Assembly: GCA_024400815.1 (NCBI GenBank)
Contig: JAKSMD010000004.1
Location: 1-63,430, forward strand
From: Bacteroidales bacterium
Lineage (GTDB): Bacteria > Bacteroidota > Bacteroidia > Bacteroidales > WCHB1-69
DNA: 63,430 nt
Reading direction: 5' to 3'
A program made the position numbers and the translations under genes. Position 1 is the first letter of the stretch; every line of letters begins with the position of its first letter. Below are positions 8,468-16,211 of the stretch, one piece after another. The notes under the pieces are model-generated. The model was not told the DNA's origin. It saw only the letters and a program-made list of their open reading frames with translations, and ran no database searches.

Positions 8468-8512
8468 CCTCGCTGTTTTCTTTTTTCAACAAATCCTTTA
8501 AAAATCTGCAAT

Positions 8513-9388
8513 ATGAGACACATTTTTCTGCTGACCACGTGTATGTTGATGCTTGTTGTCGTCCCGAAAAGTTTGCCGGCACAGGAAAAATTTGATTTGC
8601 AGAATACGAATAATCACTTCTATTTCTCTACCACAGTGGAAGGCGCCCCAACAGATATTATGCTTGAATCGGGCATTCCGGCAATGTTGGTTGCTCGCAG
8701 TTTCTATGAAGAAAATTTGAAAGGCACGGATTTGGATTTCAAACCATCGGTACAGCCAATCAGACTTTTCAAGAATGTTTATAAAATAGCTTATCGCGCT
8801 GAAGGGAAAATCCGTGTCGGCAATTTGATATTCGATGGGCCAATCTATATCCTGGACGATTTTTCCGGAATCAGCCTGCCCATCCAGTATCTGAAAATGA
8901 AGGACTCCCTGAAAACATATATCACCCTCGATTTCCAAGAGAAAACGATGATGGTGAGCGGACAAAAGCCCAACACTTCTGGGGAGAGATTCAAGTTGCA
9001 TATAGACAAAAAATCAGGGTTCCCCATTGTCCATTCTGTTTTGGACATCAATTCCGAAGAGGGGAATAGAAAGATGAAAGGCGATTTCATCGTTGATTTC
9101 GGGAACCCGGAACTGCTGTTTTTGATGCAGCAGCACAAGGAAGTTGCGAAAGCTTTGCAAGACCAGCATCTCCAATTCATTGAAGTGTTAGACAAAGAGA
9201 CCTCCGAGCGCGTTGCCTATGTGATGATGCCGGAAAGTACAACTATCTGCGGCCGGAAATTTGAAGGAAAATACATTGCTGTAACCGAACTGATGCCTGC
9301 AATCGAGCAACTTGGTTTTTTAGGAGTACCCTTTTTTACGGGAAGTGTAACCTTTGATTTTGCAGGCGGTATGATGATGGTGCCTTAA
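8513..9388 (+). CDS. Secreted retropepsin-like protein, possibly non-catalytic
   Basis: A 291-residue protein with a Sec signal peptide (cleavage probably after SLPAQ, near residue 23). The segment TDIMLESGIPAMLVARSFY has the shape of an aspartic-protease active-site strand and loop (usually D-T/S-G) but carries E-S-G. A second half-site resembles FIVDFGNPELLF (D-F-G). A clan AA aspartyl protease fold that has lost one catalytic aspartate is my reading, and it is tentative. The gene is followed after 15 bases by the GH114-like lipoprotein, so the two probably form an operon. Start chosen by the signal peptide and the promoter at 8437-8467. Confidence 0.55.
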   Translation: MRHIFLLTTCMLMLVVVPKSLPAQEKFDLQNTNNHFYFSTTVEGAPTDIMLESGIPAMLVARSFYEENLKGTDLDFKPSVQPIRLFKNVYKIAYRAEGKIRVGNLIFDGPIYILDDFSGISLPIQYLKMKDSLKTYITLDFQEKTMMVSGQKPNTSGERFKLHIDKKSGFPIVHSVLDINSEEGNRKMKGDFIVDFGNPELLFLMQQHKEVAKALQDQHLQFIEVLDKETSERVAYVMMPESTTICGRKFEGKYIAVTELMPAIEQLGFLGVPFFTGSVTFDFAGGMMMVP

Positions 9389-9403
9389 TCAAAATTTATC
9401 TCT

Positions 9404-10378
9404 ATGAAATCTAAAATCGTTTTTGGACTTGGACTGCTGCTGCTTTTGTTGACCTCTTGCGACAGAAAGGATACGGAGCCGTGCGCAGACTATCGGCAGG
9501 CGATGCGTGATTTTGTGGTTCGAATCTGTACTGCGGCGCGGCAAAGCAATCCGAACTTCATCGTCATTCCACAAAACGGGCTTTCACTGGTAACCTTGAA
9601 CGACACACCTGAAGGAACGCTTGCCACCGATTACTTGGCAGCCATTGACGGGCACGGGCAGGAGGACCTTTTCTATGGTTATCCAAAGGATGAGATGCCA
9701 ACGCCAGCTGCAGAAACGGACTATCTACTGCGCTACCTAAGACGCAGTCGTGGCATCGGAAACTCCGTTTTCGTCATCGACTATTGCGCAGAACCGGAAC
9801 ATATTGCAGACGCTTATAGCCGTTGTGATGCCGAAGGCTTTGTTAGTTTTGCCGCCCATCGCCGTGCTCTGGACCAGATTCCCAGCAGTCCCATCCATCA
9901 CGAAAACTGCCATACGGTCACAACCTTGCCTGAAGTGCAGAACTTCCTCTACCTTATCAATCCCGAAAATTTCAGTTCTAAGGAAGCCTTTATTCAGGCG
10001 GTTTGCGCCACCAATTACGATATGTTGGTGATGGATCTCTTCGCAAATGACGGAGAAAGGTTTACCGCAGCGGAAATAGAGCGGTTACGCCAAAAGCAGC
10101 ATGGCGGCAAGCGGTTGGTGATCTGCTATATGTCTATTGGCGAGGCGGAAAACTACCGATACTATTGGCAGGATTCCTGGACGCATCACCGTCCTGTATG
10201 GTTGGAACGTGCCAATCCGCAATGGCCTGGGAATTATAAAGTCCGCTATTGGTATTCCGAATGGCAGTCCCTGATTTGTGGCGACGGCGACAGTTACCTC
10301 AACCGCATTTTGCAGGCAGGATTCGATGGCGTCTATCTCGACATTGTAGATGCTTACGAGTATTTTGAAGGGAAATAG
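9404..10378 (+). CDS. GH114-like lipoprotein (endo-alpha-1,4-polygalactosaminidase family)
   Basis: A 324-residue protein with a lipobox (LLTSC, Cys near 19). The C-terminal two thirds carry a TIM-barrel pattern of the TM1410/GH114 group: YDMLVMDLFAND, RLVICYMSIGEAENYRYYW, and FDGVYLDIVDAYEYF at the end. GH114 enzymes cleave galactosaminogalactan-type polymers; many relatives are untested and were once misnamed cysteinyl-tRNA synthetase-related. It is probably co-transcribed with the preceding protease-like gene. Substrate is inferred from family only. Confidence 0.78.
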   Translation: MKSKIVFGLGLLLLLLTSCDRKDTEPCADYRQAMRDFVVRICTAARQSNPNFIVIPQNGLSLVTLNDTPEGTLATDYLAAIDGHGQEDLFYGYPKDEMPTPAAETDYLLRYLRRSRGIGNSVFVIDYCAEPEHIADAYSRCDAEGFVSFAAHRRALDQIPSSPIHHENCHTVTTLPEVQNFLYLINPENFSSKEAFIQAVCATNYDMLVMDLFANDGERFTAAEIERLRQKQHGGKRLVICYMSIGEAENYRYYWQDSWTHHRPVWLERANPQWPGNYKVRYWYSEWQSLICGDGDSYLNRILQAGFDGVYLDIVDAYEYFEGK

Positions 10379-10426
10379 GATAGCCGCTACAGGCCATTTT
10401 CCTCATCAGTCGGACTATGTACGCCT

Positions 10427-10699
10427 TCACTTCGCCATCACGCACTCCACTCCACAACTACGGACATAGACCTTGTTCATAGAATCAACCGCCAATGTCA
10501 AAGAGCTGAAGACCACACAGTATGTTTCGTTGGCGCACACCAGCAGTTCATTGCAATGCTTGTTGCACCACTCCTCCGTAAGGTTGTACCCCGGCTTCCA
10601 TCCACATTTTTCAAGCTGCTGACAAACAATAGCGGTGGTGCTGAGTGTCTGTTTCCCAAACTGAATTTTCCAGTCCCGATCAGACCGTATTTCCTGTTA
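10427..10699 (-). pseudogene. In-frame continuation of the DUF4153 gene beyond a TAA stop
   Basis: After the TAA at 10697-10699 that ends the DUF4153 protein, the same reading frame stays open for 89 further codons and ends at TGA 10427-10429. The translation is protein-like (TEEWCNKHCNELLVCANETY, then SMNKVYVRSCGVECVMAK) and has no convincing start of its own. It most likely encodes the original C-terminus of the upstream gene, cut off by a nonsense change or a sequencing error. Confidence 0.55.
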
Positions 10700-12139
10700 A
10701 GATGGATAAAAATGCTGATAGGGTTTGATGTCAACTACATGGTCATAATCATAATATTTGGATAAATAGATGATTTTTTCAGCAGAGGGCGGATATATAA
10801 TGTCCGTTTCTCGATAACTCTTTGAATACTCTACAGTTTTGTAAGACAAGGACAAAAGATAGTCCTCCGCACTCTTCACACCGAATTGTTGCAAGGCGGT
10901 AGTGTCCGTCCATTCAATATATTTCAACGATTTGTAGATAATGCGGTGCTGCTTGCCCTGGGTAATATCCGCCGTATCCGGCTGGTTCAATATCAGCTTG
11001 CCATTTGGGGCGAGCAAGCCTATGGAGGCAGCCGTTTTTTGGACCCGCGCGATTTGTGATTTTAGCGACACCTGCTTGGCAGAAAGCGGCGGAATGCAAA
11101 CAGACGCCAACGCAATGGCCGCCGCCGCGCAAGTGAGGATGAAGTAGCCCTTTTTATTCTCAAACAGGAACAGGACCACGTATGCCGTCATCAGCAGGCC
11201 GCAGAGAATAAGGTAGTAGCGATTTTCGGTCAAACCGTAGTCTGAGATGCGGCGCGCAACGCCCACCCAGAAGAGCACGAGCAGGGGCAGCGCAAACCAG
11301 CTGAAGTGCCGATAGAACCATCCGAACGGGTTCTTGTCGCAAAACTGGAGCAACATTTGGGCACCCATTGCTGTCAAGCAGAAGATGAAAATCATCACTG
11401 AAACCGAACCTTCGGGCAAGGTCCAAGTGAAGAGCACTTTGGCGGAATAGATGTAGAGAATGGCTGTATAAATGAGCAAAGCGGGCGTTAGCACCCACAG
11501 TAAAACGTTCTTCCAAAACCTTTCCAACGAAAACACACGTTCTTCATCTTCCAAGGCAAAAAAGAGCATCGGAAGGATTACGACAAAGACGATATAGGCC
11601 ACTTTTTCCATCAGTTCGTCGTGGAAATCCCATCCGAAGATCATCTCTATAGAGACTTGGATGAGGATATAGAGGAGATACAATATGCCGGCAACGAAAG
11701 CCGCCATCACGCCAGAATTCACCATCAAGATGTTTCGCTGAACATACGCGATATTTTCCATTTTGAAGTGACGGATGAACAGCCACAATGCGGCTACAAC
11801 CATCAACACCCAATAGGAAATCGAAAGACTCCATTCCAGCAGAACCTGTGCCAACGGAGGCGTTACAAAACTGGTTATAGCCAACAGCAGCGGCACAAAG
11901 TAGAGCAGGTTCCAAAGTTTGCTCTTCTGGCGATAAAAGCTCAACGTATAGGCTGCCGTCACCAAGAACGGAGCCAAGATGCAGGGACACATCCACGAGG
12001 TACCATACAAATTCTTATTGATACCCAAAACAATGGCTGCGTAAACTAACATAACAAGCTCCGCCGGGTGCTGGCATACGGAACGGATCAGAAGTTTCCA
12101 ACCGTCTCGAAGTTTCTGAAGTAGGTCTATTTTTTTCAT
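10697..12139 (-). CDS. DUF4153 multi-pass membrane protein, probably truncated
   Basis: A 480-residue protein with about ten to twelve transmembrane segments followed by a soluble C-terminal part (from about residue 385). The layout and hydrophobic pattern match DUF4153, a family of unknown function frequent in Bacteroidetes. The ATG at 12139 (MKKIDLLQKL) is preferred over the upstream in-frame codon at 12175 because it begins 16 bases after the stop of the cupin gene. The stop TAA at 10697 interrupts a frame that runs on for 89 codons, so the protein is probably shorter than its ancestor. Confidence 0.78.
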   Translation of the reverse strand: MKKIDLLQKLRDGWKLLIRSVCQHPAELVMLVYAAIVLGINKNLYGTSWMCPCILAPFLVTAAYTLSFYRQKSKLWNLLYFVPLLLAITSFVTPPLAQVLLEWSLSISYWVLMVVAALWLFIRHFKMENIAYVQRNILMVNSGVMAAFVAGILYLLYILIQVSIEMIFGWDFHDELMEKVAYIVFVVILPMLFFALEDEERVFSLERFWKNVLLWVLTPALLIYTAILYIYSAKVLFTWTLPEGSVSVMIFIFCLTAMGAQMLLQFCDKNPFGWFYRHFSWFALPLLVLFWVGVARRISDYGLTENRYYLILCGLLMTAYVVLFLFENKKGYFILTCAAAAIALASVCIPPLSAKQVSLKSQIARVQKTAASIGLLAPNGKLILNQPDTADITQGKQHRIIYKSLKYIEWTDTTALQQFGVKSAEDYLLSLSYKTVEYSKSYRETDIIYPPSAEKIIYLSKYYDYDHVVDIKPYQHFYPS

Positions 12140-12155
12140 ATCATTATTATAATTA

Positions 12156-12608
12156 TCACACGCACATTCTCTCAATCAGCTCCTTGTGCTGCGGATAGGC
12201 CTGTAACAGTTGGGCTTTATCGGCCAGTTCGAAGTTGTCGAAGGTGAAGGCGGGAGCCACAGCGCAGCCCACCAGGGTAAAACCTTCCTTACCAGGAATT
12301 TCAGCGGCGAACCACTGCTCCGGCTGAATGATGACCTGCATCTCGCTGTCGGGCGCCAGACGATGGGTATGGAGCGTGCCATCCGTGTCAATCACATAGA
12401 TGTTCAGCGCCTCGCCAGCGTGATGATACCAGATCTCGACCACATTGTGCAAACGATGGAATGCCGAAATGTCCTGGTCCGTCAGCATATAGTAGATGGT
12501 GGAAATATCCTTCTTGCCCGTTTCGTCATTGCCGAACAGTTGTTTGAAATAGCCGCCCTCGGGATGGGGCAAAAGTTCCAGTTTTTGAATGTAGTCTTGT
12601 GCAGTCAT
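12156..12608 (-). CDS. DUF985 cupin protein
   Basis: A 150-residue small cupin. The opening LELLPHPEGGYFKQLF, then STIYYMLTDQDISAFHRL, EIWYHHAGEAL and LVGCAVAPAFTFDNFELAD are the conserved blocks of the DUF985 (cupin_5) family, with His and Glu placed as metal ligands. No activity is established. The start at 12608 is chosen because family members begin just before this motif and because the -7 element lies at 12688-12695. It probably shares a transcript with the DUF4153 gene 16 bases downstream. Confidence 0.88.
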   Translation of the reverse strand: MTAQDYIQKLELLPHPEGGYFKQLFGNDETGKKDISTIYYMLTDQDISAFHRLHNVVEIWYHHAGEALNIYVIDTDGTLHTHRLAPDSEMQVIIQPEQWFAAEIPGKEGFTLVGCAVAPAFTFDNFELADKAQLLQAYPQHKELIERMCV

Positions 12609-12687
12609 ATTATTATTTGTTAAAAGGTATCTTTCTTTGATGTGTTTCGACAATTGCCAGGGATGTCAATTTTTCAATTTTAAGCAG

Positions 12688-12695
12688 CAAAAATA
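12688..12695 (-). promoter_or_regulatory. -7 promoter element of the cupin/DUF4153 unit
   Basis: TATTTTTG on the minus strand, 79 bases before the cupin ATG and just downstream of a terminator. Confidence 0.5.
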
Positions 12696-12725
12696 ACTAT
12701 TTTCGAATAAAACAGATTATTTTTG

Positions 12726-12752
12726 TAAAAAAAAGACAACCTTTGGGTTGTC
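12726..12752 (-). terminator. Rho-independent terminator of the small lipoprotein gene
   Basis: On the minus strand GACAACC, a four-base loop and GGTTGTC are followed by a run of eight T residues. It lies 33 bases after the stop of the 12785-13018 gene. Confidence 0.8.
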
Positions 12753-12784
12753 CTTTTTGTAGAAGTTGAATTGTTTGAGTGATC

Positions 12785-13018
12785 TTACAAGTGAGAGCAG
12801 GAGATTTGTAATCCAAACAGTGACGGTGCGCCATCCAAGACCTGCTGCATGGCGATGTCGGTTTGTGCTTCGCATTCGCGGCCGGTAAGGTCGTCATACT
12901 CTACTTGATCAATGGTTAGTCCGTTTATGGTCACAGTGCATACGCATGCTTTTTTGCAGGAAGCGAAAATACAAATGGCGACAACGGTGACAAATATCAT
13001 TAAAATAGTCTTTTTCAT
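12785..13018 (-). CDS. Small cysteine-rich lipoprotein of unknown function
   Basis: A 77-residue protein starting MKKTILMIF with a lipobox (IFASC). The mature peptide carries a KKACVCTV motif and further cysteines (REC, ISC), which could form disulfides outside the cytoplasm. Small CxC lipoproteins of this kind are common and unstudied in Bacteroidales. It follows the 13079-14029 gene on the same strand after about 60 bases and ends at a good terminator. Confidence 0.7.
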   Translation of the reverse strand: MKKTILMIFVTVVAICIFASCKKACVCTVTINGLTIDQVEYDDLTGRECEAQTDIAMQQVLDGAPSLFGLQISCSHL

Positions 13019-13078
13019 ATTTTTATTTGATAATGGATGAATATTTATGGAAATAATCAAGATTGGTTAGCGCGTATG

Positions 13079-14029
13079 TTAGCGAACGTTTTTCACCAAA
13101 CGAACGGAGCGACCGTAATCGCGCGGACTGTCAATTTCAGTGGTGCTGGTCATAGTGCTTTCAAAGTAGAAAGCGTAAGCGCATTCGGTGAAATATTGGA
13201 CATCGCAAGGTGTAACGGTCCAATAACGTCCAACCTCGCCCACGTAAGTGATTTCTCCTTCCAAGTTGTTGCGACCGCCGGCAGCCGGGAGGAACAAAGC
13301 ACCGTTTTCTTCCATCTTTTGCCATTGTTCAGCAGAGTAGTAGTTCTTAGACGCAAAATACTGCATGCCGTCGCCGTTGCTCATGCCCGGATTGAAAGTG
13401 CATCCCTCTGGCAAAACCCAATTGTCAGGCAGAACCACCAAACCGTTATTCCCTTCGATGCAGGCGATGCCATGTTTGCTGGCAGCATTAGCACGACCAT
13501 TGATGAGGTATTCCCATTCATCTTGACTCATTGTTCTCCAGATGCCAGCTTGGTTGCCGCCGTTGGAGATGGCGTTATATACGCCCCAGTCGCAGTTGGC
13601 GAATGCGCCCGTCAAACTGGTGGTGCCAACAGGCAGCGGCCCGTAGCCCATGCCGATGCTGTAGTTGTCCACATACCCTTGCTCGTATGGCATGAAATAG
13701 GTGTTGCCACAATCCCAACCGCTGGTGGCCCAGCCGAAAAGGTCAATCCAGCCGCCATAGCTGGCAGAGGCATTGGCATTGGATGCACCAATCATATCGT
13801 ATTGCTTTTCGGCAAAACGCCAAGTGTTGCTGGTGGCTTGGTATTGAAGGTTGCCTTTGGAGAATTTGACTTGCTGGTTGGGAGCAACAGAGAATAAACC
13901 ATTGAGCACGCCTTCTTCTGTGGGTGTTGGGGGCTCGGGGGGAGTAGGACCCGGTTCTGGATCAGGATCCTTACAGGATACGCAAAGGCCGATTACAGCC
14001 AAAAATAAAAGAGAAACAATTTTTTTCAT
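13079..14029 (-). CDS. Lipoprotein with formylglycine-generating-enzyme-like fold
   Basis: A 316-residue lipoprotein (lipobox LCVSC, Cys near 19) with a proline-rich linker (PDPEPGPTPPEPPTPTEEG). The rest has the pattern of Bacteroidales secreted proteins that resemble the FGE/C-type-lectin fold: VKFSKGNLQYQ near residue 55, FGWATSGWDCGNT, WRTMSQDEWEYLINGR, and SRDYGRSVRLVKNV-like C-terminus (here SPRDYGRSVRLVK). These are often found in large paralogous sets, and the role is unknown; I see no evidence that it generates formylglycine. It is transcribed from a -7 element at 14065-14072. Confidence 0.72.
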   Translation of the reverse strand: MKKIVSLLFLAVIGLCVSCKDPDPEPGPTPPEPPTPTEEGVLNGLFSVAPNQQVKFSKGNLQYQATSNTWRFAEKQYDMIGASNANASASYGGWIDLFGWATSGWDCGNTYFMPYEQGYVDNYSIGMGYGPLPVGTTSLTGAFANCDWGVYNAISNGGNQAGIWRTMSQDEWEYLINGRANAASKHGIACIEGNNGLVVLPDNWVLPEGCTFNPGMSNGDGMQYFASKNYYSAEQWQKMEENGALFLPAAGGRNNLEGEITYVGEVGRYWTVTPCDVQYFTECAYAFYFESTMTSTTEIDSPRDYGRSVRLVKNVR

Positions 14030-14064
14030 ATCTGTGTTTGTTTGTTGTTATAATTTGTGAGCGG

Positions 14065-14072
14065 CAAAAATA
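14065..14072 (-). promoter_or_regulatory. -7 promoter element of the FGE-like lipoprotein gene
   Basis: TATTTTTG then CCGC on the minus strand, 35 bases before the ATG at 14029. Confidence 0.6.
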
Positions 14073-14168
14073 CAAAAATTAGTGACTTGAGAAAGGTTGA
14101 GGCGTAAAAGTGCCCGTGTGCAATAAAAGTCTGAAAACCTCGTTTCAAAATCTCATTTCAAAATATTT

Positions 14169-14798
14169 ATGAAAAAGTCGAATATCGTTACAGCCATTAC
14201 TGTCTTCAGAATGTCGTTGGTGCTTTTGCTGCCGGCCATGCTGCTGTTCACGGCCATCGAAAGCAAGGCCTTGTGCGTTCCCTTTTGGATACTTTACTTT
14301 TTAGGAGGGATTTCAGATGTGGCAGACGGTTTCTTAGCCCGCCGATGGCAAGTGCAGTCCGAGCGCGGCGCGAAATTGGACAGTCGGGCCGACCTGCTTT
14401 TCATCTTGGGAACCATTATCTACCTGCTCTTAGCTGCCGTGATGGGGAATTTTCCGGCATCCGCCTCCCTCATGTTCATCTTATGGATAGGAATAGGTGT
14501 CGCGGTCATCGCCATTATTCGTTTCATATCGATGGCGGTTTGTGAAGAGCGTTTCGGACAGTTCACAGGCATTCACACTATTGCCAACAAAGTGGCCGGC
14601 GTGATGCTGTTTTTTACGGTTCCCATCGGGATGACGGCTTATATGGGCCGATTAGGCTACTTCATCTTGACCATCTGGACCGTCCTCGTGTGGCTTATCT
14701 GCGGGTATGCTTCTATTGAGGAAATGATCATCGTTTTCAAGATGAAGACCTTGGATGTGAACCGCAAAAGTATCTTCTGCAAAAGCAAAACCGAATAG
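14169..14798 (+). CDS. CDP-alcohol phosphatidyltransferase family protein
   Basis: A 209-residue membrane enzyme with about five or six transmembrane segments. The signature D-x2-D-G-x2-A-R-x8-G-x3-D-x3-D is complete (DVADGFLAR at about 56, then GAKLDSRAD). Family members join a CDP-activated lipid to an alcohol, as in phosphatidylglycerolphosphate or phosphatidylserine synthesis; the alcohol here cannot be told. It is divergent from the FGE-like gene and its stop lies one base from the end of the convergent lipoprotein gene at 14800. Confidence 0.88.
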   Translation: MKKSNIVTAITVFRMSLVLLLPAMLLFTAIESKALCVPFWILYFLGGISDVADGFLARRWQVQSERGAKLDSRADLLFILGTIIYLLLAAVMGNFPASASLMFILWIGIGVAVIAIIRFISMAVCEERFGQFTGIHTIANKVAGVMLFFTVPIGMTAYMGRLGYFILTIWTVLVWLICGYASIEEMIIVFKMKTLDVNRKSIFCKSKTE

Positions 14799-14799
14799 A

Positions 14800-15198
14800 T
14801 TACTTTTCGTAATGATAAGTTGCCAACTCTTCTGTTTCGGCACCGAGTCCCCATAATTTTACGTCAAAGGTGCTCTCGAAATTTTGGCCAGCCAATTTCT
14901 CGTTGGCTTCGTCAGCCAATTTCTTAGCTTCTTCTTTCATTTTGTCAATTTGTTTCTGGGACAATGATTTAGCATCAATCTTATGGCCTTGGCGAGTGCC
15001 AAATGAAGCTTTGTCAAAGGTTTGGTCAAAAGTGTCATAAACAAGATTCATTTCCTGAGCGTAATTTTCACTGCCTGGTGAAAAATTCTGTATGCCCCAG
15101 GAAATGGAGTAATCGCTTGTAACAGAAGGTTTGCAAGATGATAACAGTACGACGGCTACGACAGTAGCGACAATCAGTAATAAGTTTTTTTTCATCAT
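14800..15198 (-). CDS. Small lipoprotein of unknown function
   Basis: A 132-residue protein with a lipobox (VLLSSC, Cys near 22). The mature part includes a lysine- and glutamate-rich helical segment (QKQIDKMKEEAKKLADEA, about 82-99) and no motif I recognise. It starts 26 bases after the TSCPD gene on the same strand, so the two may be co-transcribed. Confidence 0.65.
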   Translation of the reverse strand: MMKKNLLLIVATVVAVVLLSSCKPSVTSDYSISWGIQNFSPGSENYAQEMNLVYDTFDQTFDKASFGTRQGHKIDAKSLSQKQIDKMKEEAKKLADEANEKLAGQNFESTFDVKLWGLGAETEELATYHYEK

Positions 15199-15224
15199 AG
15201 TTTTTTTTGAATAATACTTGTTGT

Positions 15225-15479
15225 TTATTGATGTTTTTGAATTTCTTTCAGGGCGTTGGCAAGTTGGTCGGGACAGCTGGTGGGTCCGCCGGCACAGCGG
15301 ATGCCGTCGAGTTTGGCAATGACCTCGTTGACGGGCATACCTTCCACCAAGCGGCCGATACCTTGCAGATTGCCGTTGCAGCCGCCGTAAAAAACCACAT
15401 TGTGGAGAATGTTATCTTCCCCGATTTCAAATTCTATGTATTTGGAACAAGTTCCCTGCGTTTGATATTGGTATTTCAT
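15225..15479 (-). CDS. TSCPD-domain protein (TIGR03905 family)
   Basis: An 84-residue protein carrying the motif GGPTSCPDQLANAL near its C-terminus and conserved cysteines (GTCS, GGCNGNLQG, IRCAGG). This matches the short stand-alone TSCPD domain proteins of TIGR03905, related to the C-terminal domain of some ribonucleotide reductases. A cofactor or zinc-binding role has been suggested for the family but is not proven. Confidence 0.85.
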   Translation of the reverse strand: MKYQYQTQGTCSKYIEFEIGEDNILHNVVFYGGCNGNLQGIGRLVEGMPVNEVIAKLDGIRCAGGPTSCPDQLANALKEIQKHQ

Positions 15480-15526
15480 TGATTACTTTGTTGTAACATT
15501 AGTAATAGTTATATGGTGGTTCAATG

Positions 15527-16171
15527 CTACGAAAGCCATTGCCGAATTTCTTCGATGCTCTTTCGTGGAAGAACTTTGGAATCATTACCAAAACACTCAC
15601 ATTTATGATGAGGTGAAAGGGCCTTTTCAATTCTTTTCCAAGAGGAGAAGAGGTTTAAATGAATAAAGTATTTCTTATCATCTTTTGTGATAATAATCAA
15701 GGATTTTTCTACGAGAGTCCAAGAGGTTTTGTAATGGTCGCCGACGTTCGTGGTGTACCCGATTTCTTTGATTTCTTCCCATTTGAAAAATATTTCTTCA
15801 TGCGTAAGCCTATATCTACCTTCGTAGCAGGAAATACCATTGATGCGAATTCCTTGCGGAGCAATTTCAATTCTATAGTGTCTTTCTTTCCAAAAGACTA
15901 TTAAAAAGTATATTCCCAAAAATAAAGGGCAGAGGCAAGCGCAAATGATAAGGATCATTATTATCGTTAAGCATAATGACTTGGAGAAAGCATTTTTCAA
16001 GTCGTTAAAGTCGTGGAGAATACTTTGTGCCAGTTCTAGCGGATGTAACAACTGGAACAAAAGGACGATACCCATAGAGAAAAAAAATAACGCGAGTATA
16101 CACCCAAAGATGAATCCGACTTTGGTGTTGAAGGTTGTTGTGCTATTGTCGTTTTGAAATTCGTCTCTCAT
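15527..16171 (-). CDS. Hypothetical protein with two transmembrane helices
   Basis: A 214-residue protein. After a polar N-terminus of about 17 residues come two long hydrophobic segments (about 18-42 and 68-95) and a soluble C-terminal domain of about 115 residues with a beta-strand-rich look (RIEIAPQGIRINGISCYEG). The arrangement resembles membrane-anchored PH-like domain proteins, but I do not recognise the family. Start at 16171 (MRDEFQND) chosen because codons upstream run into an A5T5 palindromic repeat. The sialidase gene ends 40 bases upstream on the same strand. Confidence 0.6.
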   Translation of the reverse strand: MRDEFQNDNSTTTFNTKVGFIFGCILALFFFSMGIVLLFQLLHPLELAQSILHDFNDLKNAFSKSLCLTIIMILIICACLCPLFLGIYFLIVFWKERHYRIEIAPQGIRINGISCYEGRYRLTHEEIFFKWEEIKEIGYTTNVGDHYKTSWTLVEKSLIIITKDDKKYFIHLNLFSSWKRIEKALSPHHKCECFGNDSKVLPRKSIEEIRQWLS

Positions 16172-16173
16172 TT

Positions 16174-16208
16174 TTCGAAAAATTTTTGAAAGGACGAAAA
16201 ATTTTTCG
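16174..16208. repeat. Two A5T5 palindromes between sialidase and the next gene
   Basis: CGAAAAATTTTTGA (about 16176-16189) and the perfect palindrome CGAAAAATTTTTCG (16195-16208) lie side by side. The second is flanked by GGA and CCCCTAC. The sialidase stop codon (16212-16214) falls in the CCCCTAC flank. Similar words recur at 28587-28649. Confidence 0.65.
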
Positions 16209-16211
16209 CCC

